A stretch of 40,702 nucleotides of DNA from Bacteroidales bacterium Bact_22. Its GTDB lineage: Bacteria > Bacteroidota > Bacteroidia > Bacteroidales > F082. The DNA lies in contig LUZN01000003.1 in assembly GCA_001603665.1 (NCBI GenBank), positions 1 to 40,702 of the forward strand, read 5' to 3'. This document shows positions 37,138-40,702 of this stretch, in pieces. The translations under genes were made by a program, and so were the position numbers. Positions within the stretch are counted from its first letter, which is position 1. Each line of letters begins with the position of its first letter. The notes beneath the pieces were generated by a model that did no database searches, was not told the origin of the DNA, and saw only the letters and a program-made list of their open reading frames with translations.

Positions 37138-37998
37138 TTACTTGGTTAGAACAACCAAATATCTTGTTACTTTCCAGAACTGTTCTGGATTTGTAATTTC
37201 AAGTGTGACGATCTTGTTGCCTTCTGCATCTTTGCCCTTTGTGAGTGTGTATGACTCTGTTGGGTGAGTTGTGAGGACAACAGCCTTCTTCACTGGGAAC
37301 ACGATTGTGTTGAGTTCACGCATGTCAGCCTTTGTGAATTCTTCTGTTGGGACGTCGCCCTTGAAGATCTTCTTTGCGCTGAGGATGATACCTTTTTCTT
37401 TCAACTCCTTAGTTGTTGCGCCAATGTAATAAACTGTGTTCATCTCATCGGTCTGAGCTAAGTTCTGATTGTTGAGGTTCTCAATCTGTGTGTTAGCATT
37501 GTTCAAGTCGTTGCTGAGGTTATCAACCTGAGTGTTGAGGTTGGCAATCTGACCGTCTTTCTCTTCGATCTGAGCCTGCAAACCTGCGATCATCTCTTCC
37601 TTCTCAGCGATCTGAGCCTGGAGTTTCTTAATCTGAGCGCGGAGGTTAGCATTGTTCTTGCCATTCTTCTCGATGACCTGGTTCAATGAATCCAAGCGAG
37701 CGCGGTTTTCAGCCATTCTTTCCTTGATCTGGAGGAGTTCTGAAACAATCTGGTCTCTTTCGCTACCTTCTTGCTGAACTGTTAACATACCCTCTGCATC
37801 GCGGATAGCCTGAAGGTTGTTCTCAACCTCGTTGATGATGCCGATTGTAGCATTGAATTCGTTTTCCAAATTCTGATTCTCAACTGCAAGAGCTTCCTTC
37901 TCTGCTAATAATGTCTGATACTTCTTTGAACTTTCGACGCATGAGCTCAATACTAAAGCTACTAATGCGACTGACAAAATTGTTAATACTTTTTTCAT
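37138..37998 (-). CDS. Cbp1-like coiled-coil lipoprotein (putative adhesin)
   Basis: A 286-residue lipoprotein with a perfect lipobox LSSC (Cys20). Residues about 22-185 are a continuous heptad coiled coil (for example LRAQIKKLQAQIAEKEEM, LNTQVDNLSNDLNNANTQIE). A conserved C-terminal domain of about 100 residues starts at MNTVYYIGATTKELKEKGI and ends TLEITNPEQFWKVTRYLVVL. I recognise this C-terminal half, notably LTTHPTESYTLTK and the FWKVTRYLVV ending, as like the Cbp1 collagen-binding adhesin family of Bacteroides; the resemblance is from memory and binding is not shown. The extended rod plus lipid anchor suits surface display. It has a sigma-54-like promoter, a symmetric repeat far upstream and a terminator. 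Codon choice looks biased as in a highly expressed gene. Confidence 0.8.
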   Translation of the reverse strand: MKKVLTILSVALVALVLSSCVESSKKYQTLLAEKEALAVENQNLENEFNATIGIINEVENNLQAIRDAEGMLTVQQEGSERDQIVSELLQIKERMAENRARLDSLNQVIEKNGKNNANLRAQIKKLQAQIAEKEEMIAGLQAQIEEKDGQIANLNTQVDNLSNDLNNANTQIENLNNQNLAQTDEMNTVYYIGATTKELKEKGIILSAKKIFKGDVPTEEFTKADMRELNTIVFPVKKAVVLTTHPTESYTLTKGKDAEGNKIVTLEITNPEQFWKVTRYLVVLTK

Positions 37999-38043
37999 TG
38001 TTGTTATGATTTAAAATTAGTCTATGCTAACGAATTGTAGTTT

Positions 38044-38061
38044 GTGCCAAAATCGTGCCAA
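38044..38061 (-). promoter_or_regulatory. Sigma-54-like -24/-12 element upstream of the Cbp1-like gene
   Basis: On the - strand the element is TTGGCACG, then ATTT, then TGGCA. The -24 GG is at 38059-38058 and the -12 GC at 38047-38046, with 10 bases between, as in sigma-54 promoters; the only mismatch to TGGCACG-N4-TTGCW is T to G in the second half. Transcription would start near 38034. The same segment is a direct repeat of TTTGGCAC with an 11-base period, and TAAGTTTG at 38066-38059 could serve as a vegetative -7 box instead. Confidence 0.55.
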
Positions 38062-38149
38062 ACTTACTTTTTTGTTAATAATTTTTGTTAATTACTTGAT
38101 AATCAATATATTATGATTTCTCTTTTTTCTCGCTTCAACAACCAACGAC

Positions 38150-38187
38150 TGTGGAAAAGTGTGGAATCGGTTCCACAAAAATCCACA
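38150..38187. promoter_or_regulatory. Symmetric four-half-site TGTGGA repeat (possible enhancer/operator)
   Basis: Half-sites TGTGGA at 38150-38155 and TGTGGAA at 38160-38166 are mirrored by TTCCACA at 38171-38177 and TCCACA at 38182-38187, all symmetric about 38168.5 with 10-base phasing. The inner pair encloses TCGG. It lies about 90-130 bp upstream of the sigma-54-like element, where enhancer-binding proteins usually bind, and about 60 bp before the MATE -7 box. Confidence 0.75.
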
Positions 38188-38245
38188 TCTTATTGATTTA
38201 CAGCGCAAATATATAAAATTATTTAATACATTGTACAATATTTTT

Positions 38246-38253
38246 TATTTTTG
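38246..38253 (+). promoter_or_regulatory. -7 box for the MATE operon
   Basis: TATTTTTG matches TAnnTTTG, 15 bases before the GTG at 38269. An in-frame TTG at 38251 lies within the box and is rejected as start. Confidence 0.6.
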
Positions 38254-38268
38254 CATAAAATTTTTTTC

Positions 38269-39576
38269 GTGAATCGTTCAATACTGAAATTAGCCATCCC
38301 AAACATTATCAGCAACATAACAATTCCATTGCTGGGATTGGTAGATATGATACTGATGGGACACCTCAGCTCGCCGGTCTACATAGGCGCCATCGCCCTC
38401 GGCGGAACGATTTTCAGCGTGCTCTACTCCTTCTTCAGCTTCCTGCGCGCCGGAACGACAGGCTTCACAGCACAAGCCTACGGTGCGAAAGACTACTCCG
38501 AAGTGAGCTATTCGCTCTACCGCTCGACGATAATCGCGATTTTCGCATTCCTATTAATATTATGTATCCAAAAACCCATCGCGAAGCTCAGCCTGATCCT
38601 TCTCGAGGGCAGCGATGAGGTGCTAAGCCTCGCCATCACATATTTCTTCGTCAGGATATGGGCGGCACCGGCCAACATGCTGCTTTACTGTCTCAACGGA
38701 TGGTTCATCGGGATGCAAAACACCAAGATTCCAATGGCTATTGCCATCATTATCAACGTGTTAAATATAATTTTCAGTATATTCTTCGTCGTTGTGATGC
38801 AAAAAGATGTGGTCGGAGTGGCGCTCGGCACCGTCATAGCCCAATATTGCGGACTCGCCACGGCTCTTATCTTCATTTTTGTAAAATATAAGAAATTCAT
38901 TATCAAGATAAATACTCACATCTTATTGGATATCAATAAGTTAAAGAAGTTTTTCGTTGTCAACACCGACTTGATGATAAGAAGCATTCTTCTGGTTATG
39001 ACCATCGCTTTCTTTACCAACCAGTCGGCTAAACTTGGCAATAACGTGCTGAGTATCAACATGATACTACTGCAGTTCTTCTATATTTTCTCGTATTTCA
39101 CCGACGGCTTCGCTTATGCGGGAGAAGCGCTTGTAGGGAAGTTCATCGGTGCCCGCGACGAGAAGAACCTCAGGAGCGTTGTTATTCACTTGTTTAAATG
39201 GGGTTGCTACATATGCGTACCTTTCGCCATTCTTTACGCTCTCTTCCCCACTCCTTTCGTAAAGATGATATCCGATCAGCCGATTATCATCGAACAGATA
39301 CAACCTTATTATATATATATGGTGTTGATTCCAATCATCACCTTCGCCGCTTTCCTCTGGGACGGCATCTACATCGGCGCGACGGCCTCACGGGCCATCC
39401 GCAACACCATGATAATCTCATCGATCCTAGTCTTCCTCCCGATGTGGTACTTCCTGATGCCAAGTTGGGGCAACCACGGACTCTGGATCGCCTTCCTCGG
39501 ATTCATGCTCGCAAGAGGCATCTCGATGACCTTCTTCGCGAAGAAAAATATTCTTCAACTGCCTAATAATAAATAA
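38269..39576 (+). CDS. MATE-family multidrug/cation exporter (DinF type)
   Basis: A 435-residue integral membrane protein with about 12 helices, a normal length for MATE exporters. The N-terminus LKLAIPNIISNITIPLLGLVDMILMGHL carries the conserved proline-kinked TM1 and the Asp of DinF-type proteins. The two halves are related by sequence pattern (GTTGFTAQAYGAKD, then GEALVGKFIGARD). It exports small organic cations or drugs by Na+ or H+ antiport; the substrate is unknown. It starts at GTG 15 bases after the promoter box. The following gene begins one base after its stop, so they form an operon. Confidence 0.92.
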   Translation: MNRSILKLAIPNIISNITIPLLGLVDMILMGHLSSPVYIGAIALGGTIFSVLYSFFSFLRAGTTGFTAQAYGAKDYSEVSYSLYRSTIIAIFAFLLILCIQKPIAKLSLILLEGSDEVLSLAITYFFVRIWAAPANMLLYCLNGWFIGMQNTKIPMAIAIIINVLNIIFSIFFVVVMQKDVVGVALGTVIAQYCGLATALIFIFVKYKKFIIKINTHILLDINKLKKFFVVNTDLMIRSILLVMTIAFFTNQSAKLGNNVLSINMILLQFFYIFSYFTDGFAYAGEALVGKFIGARDEKNLRSVVIHLFKWGCYICVPFAILYALFPTPFVKMISDQPIIIEQIQPYYIYMVLIPIITFAAFLWDGIYIGATASRAIRNTMIISSILVFLPMWYFLMPSWGNHGLWIAFLGFMLARGISMTFFAKKNILQLPNNK

Positions 39577-39577
39577 G

Positions 39578-40702
39578 ATGCATATCCTGTCGAAATCCAC
39601 ATACATCAAAGGCGAGCAATGCGAGAAGGCTCTGTTTCTCATCAAAAACCGACCGTTTTTGCGCGATAAGCTGAGCATGGAGCAGCGTGCCAAGTTCAAA
39701 CGCGGCGTCGACGTGGGACTGCTGGCACAACAGTACTTCCCGGGTGGCATCAACATGACGCCGAGCTCTCCTTCGCAGTTCAGCAAGAAAGTCGTCGAGA
39801 CCCTGAAAAACCTGACGAATCCAGCCGTCAACGTGATGTACGAAGCAGTGTTTCAATACGACGACACCCTAATCATGCTCGACATCATTGTGCGCGACGG
39901 CGACAAATGGCGCGCCATTGAAGTGAAAAGCTCGCTGAGCATCAGTCCGACCTACATGAAAGACGCTGCGCTGCAATATTACGTGCTGAAAGGCTGCGAG
40001 GTGCCACTATCCGACATCCAGCTGATGTATATCAACGCCGACTACGTCAGAAACGGCGAGCTCGACCTGAAGCAACTCTTTTTATTTCAATCGATTAAGG
40101 AATATGCCGAGCAATATCAGGAGGTGATTGCCCAAAATATCGCTCATTTCAAAGATATAATAAAACAGCCTCATTCGCCTAAGATTCCCGTCGGCGACCA
40201 ATGCGACAGCCCTTACCGCTGCGAGTTTCACGGCCACTGCTGGAAAGACGTCCCCAACGAAGCCGACAAGCCGTATACCATTGATTATAAGACACTTTAC
40301 GAACTCGCAGGCGATAAAAACCAGTCGACGGCATTCCTCAACCTGCTGTTTTACCGGCCAGCCGTTCCGCTCTTCGACGGCGACAAGCCCTACACCGAGT
40401 TTGTCATCGGATTCTCGATACTCTCAAACAACGGCCGCTACGACAGCATCTACAACTGGCATTGTCTCGACGACCTCTCAAAATGGAAAGAGAGCCTGCC
40501 CCTCCTGACTGAACGGCTGGCCGGCTTCGAACACGTAATATGTTTCGCATCGCAAAACGTCACGGCTTCGCTTCAGAAGTTCAACTTATTGAATTCCAAA
40601 GAGTTAAATTATAAAATTCTAAACTTCCGCGAGGTGCTGCAACAAGCCGATTTCCATCACGAAAAGGTAAAATCCGACTTCTCATTGAAAAACGTCTACG
40701 AG
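39578..40702 (+). CDS. DUF2779/UU173-like protein with PD-(D/E)XK fold, truncated by window end
   Basis: Reading from ATG at 39578 there are 375 codons without stop to the window edge; the family has roughly 480-500 residues, so the C-terminus is missing. A nuclease-like core is visible: Glu90, Asp102 and the E-x-K pair Glu115/Lys117 in IMLDIIVRDGD and WRAIEVKSS, plus a Gln/Tyr helix (ALQYYVLKG). Cysteines at 15 (GEQCEKALFL) and at 209, 215 and 221 (CDSPYRCEFHGHC) follow the one-plus-three pattern of Cas4/AddB-type 4Fe-4S nucleases. The segment from about 240 on resembles the DUF2779 RNase H-like region (FVIGFSILSNNG). A DNA-processing role is inferred. No cas gene is near. It is coupled to the MATE gene by a 1-base spacer. 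Confidence 0.75.
   Translation, partial: MHILSKSTYIKGEQCEKALFLIKNRPFLRDKLSMEQRAKFKRGVDVGLLAQQYFPGGINMTPSSPSQFSKKVVETLKNLTNPAVNVMYEAVFQYDDTLIMLDIIVRDGDKWRAIEVKSSLSISPTYMKDAALQYYVLKGCEVPLSDIQLMYINADYVRNGELDLKQLFLFQSIKEYAEQYQEVIAQNIAHFKDIIKQPHSPKIPVGDQCDSPYRCEFHGHCWKDVPNEADKPYTIDYKTLYELAGDKNQSTAFLNLLFYRPAVPLFDGDKPYTEFVIGFSILSNNGRYDSIYNWHCLDDLSKWKESLPLLTERLAGFEHVICFASQNVTASLQKFNLLNSKELNYKILNFREVLQQADFHHEKVKSDFSLKNVYE

Noticed and set aside
38150-38187. DnaA-box cluster or replication origin
   Set aside because: Only the first half-site fits the DnaA consensus (TTTTCCACA); the others have mismatches, no dnaA, dnaN or rnpA/gidA-type genes are near, and the perfect symmetry suits an operator better. 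Kept as a weak alternative.
40281-40508. A 75-codon + strand frame within the DUF2779 gene
   Set aside because: It is out of frame with the conserved nuclease-like protein and has no features.

Overview
The window is an ordinary-looking stretch of a Bacteroidetes chromosome, most likely order Bacteroidales. Supporting evidence: repeated TAnnTTTG -7 promoter boxes (the Bacteroides-type primary sigma signature), near absence of Shine-Dalgarno sequences, lipoprotein signals of the Bacteroidetes kind, and a gene set (COG2426 exporter, TypA, YbdG-type channel, Cbp1-like coiled-coil lipoprotein, LTA-synthase-type sulfatase, DUF2779 nuclease-fold protein) usual for that order. I see no tRNA, rRNA, CRISPR array, insertion sequence or phage gene. 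No gene-free stretch exceeds 300 bp; the longest are about 38.0-38.27 kb and 19.2-19.4 kb.

Layout. 0.1-5.7 kb (+): TPR protein, COG2426 small exporter, aroE, tex, outer-membrane barrel, closed by a hairpin. 5.8-8.4 kb (-): a lipoprotein joining a complete M49 dipeptidyl peptidase III to a complete nicotinamidase/isochorismatase domain. 8.5-11.8 kb (+): prohibitin-like SPFH protein, smpB, exported thioredoxin-fold protein, beta-helix lipoprotein. 11.8-13.5 kb (-): M23 endopeptidase. 13.6-17.7 kb (+): LTA-synthase-type sulfatase/phosphoglycerol transferase, diacylglycerol-kinase-family lipid kinase, YbdG-type mechanosensitive channel, facing trkH (-). 19.4-25.2 kb (+): TolC/adaptor/RND efflux operon ending in a small PII-like protein. 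25.2-26.3 kb (-): galM lipoprotein. 26.4-28.9 kb (+): hybrid histidine kinase with receiver and Hpt domains. 28.9-30.7 kb (-): typA. 30.8-32.7 kb (+): recQ. 32.8-34.9 kb (-): HU, fmt, a YfgM-like TPR protein. 35.0-35.7 kb (+): TrmH-type methyltransferase. 35.7-38.0 kb (-): sigma-54 activator and a Cbp1-like coiled-coil lipoprotein. 38.3-40.7 kb (+): MATE exporter and a truncated DUF2779 protein with a Cas4-like cysteine pattern.

How they may work together. The sulfatase/lipid kinase/channel/TrkH block reads as an envelope osmoadaptation set in which phosphoglycerol transfer would release diacylglycerol and the kinase would recycle it. The Cbp1-like gene has a sigma-54-like -24/-12 element with correct 10-bp GG-GC spacing and, about 90-130 bp further upstream, a symmetric four-half-site TGTGGA repeat; the next gene downstream encodes a sigma-54 activator. 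I infer a compact enhancer-driven adhesin switch. The M49-nicotinamidase lipoprotein is the most unusual protein. At the scale of architecture, five convergent pairs have stops overlapping or within 5 bp, divergent promoters overlap face to face, and three spacers consist almost wholly of TTGNNNN heptamers abutting coding ends.
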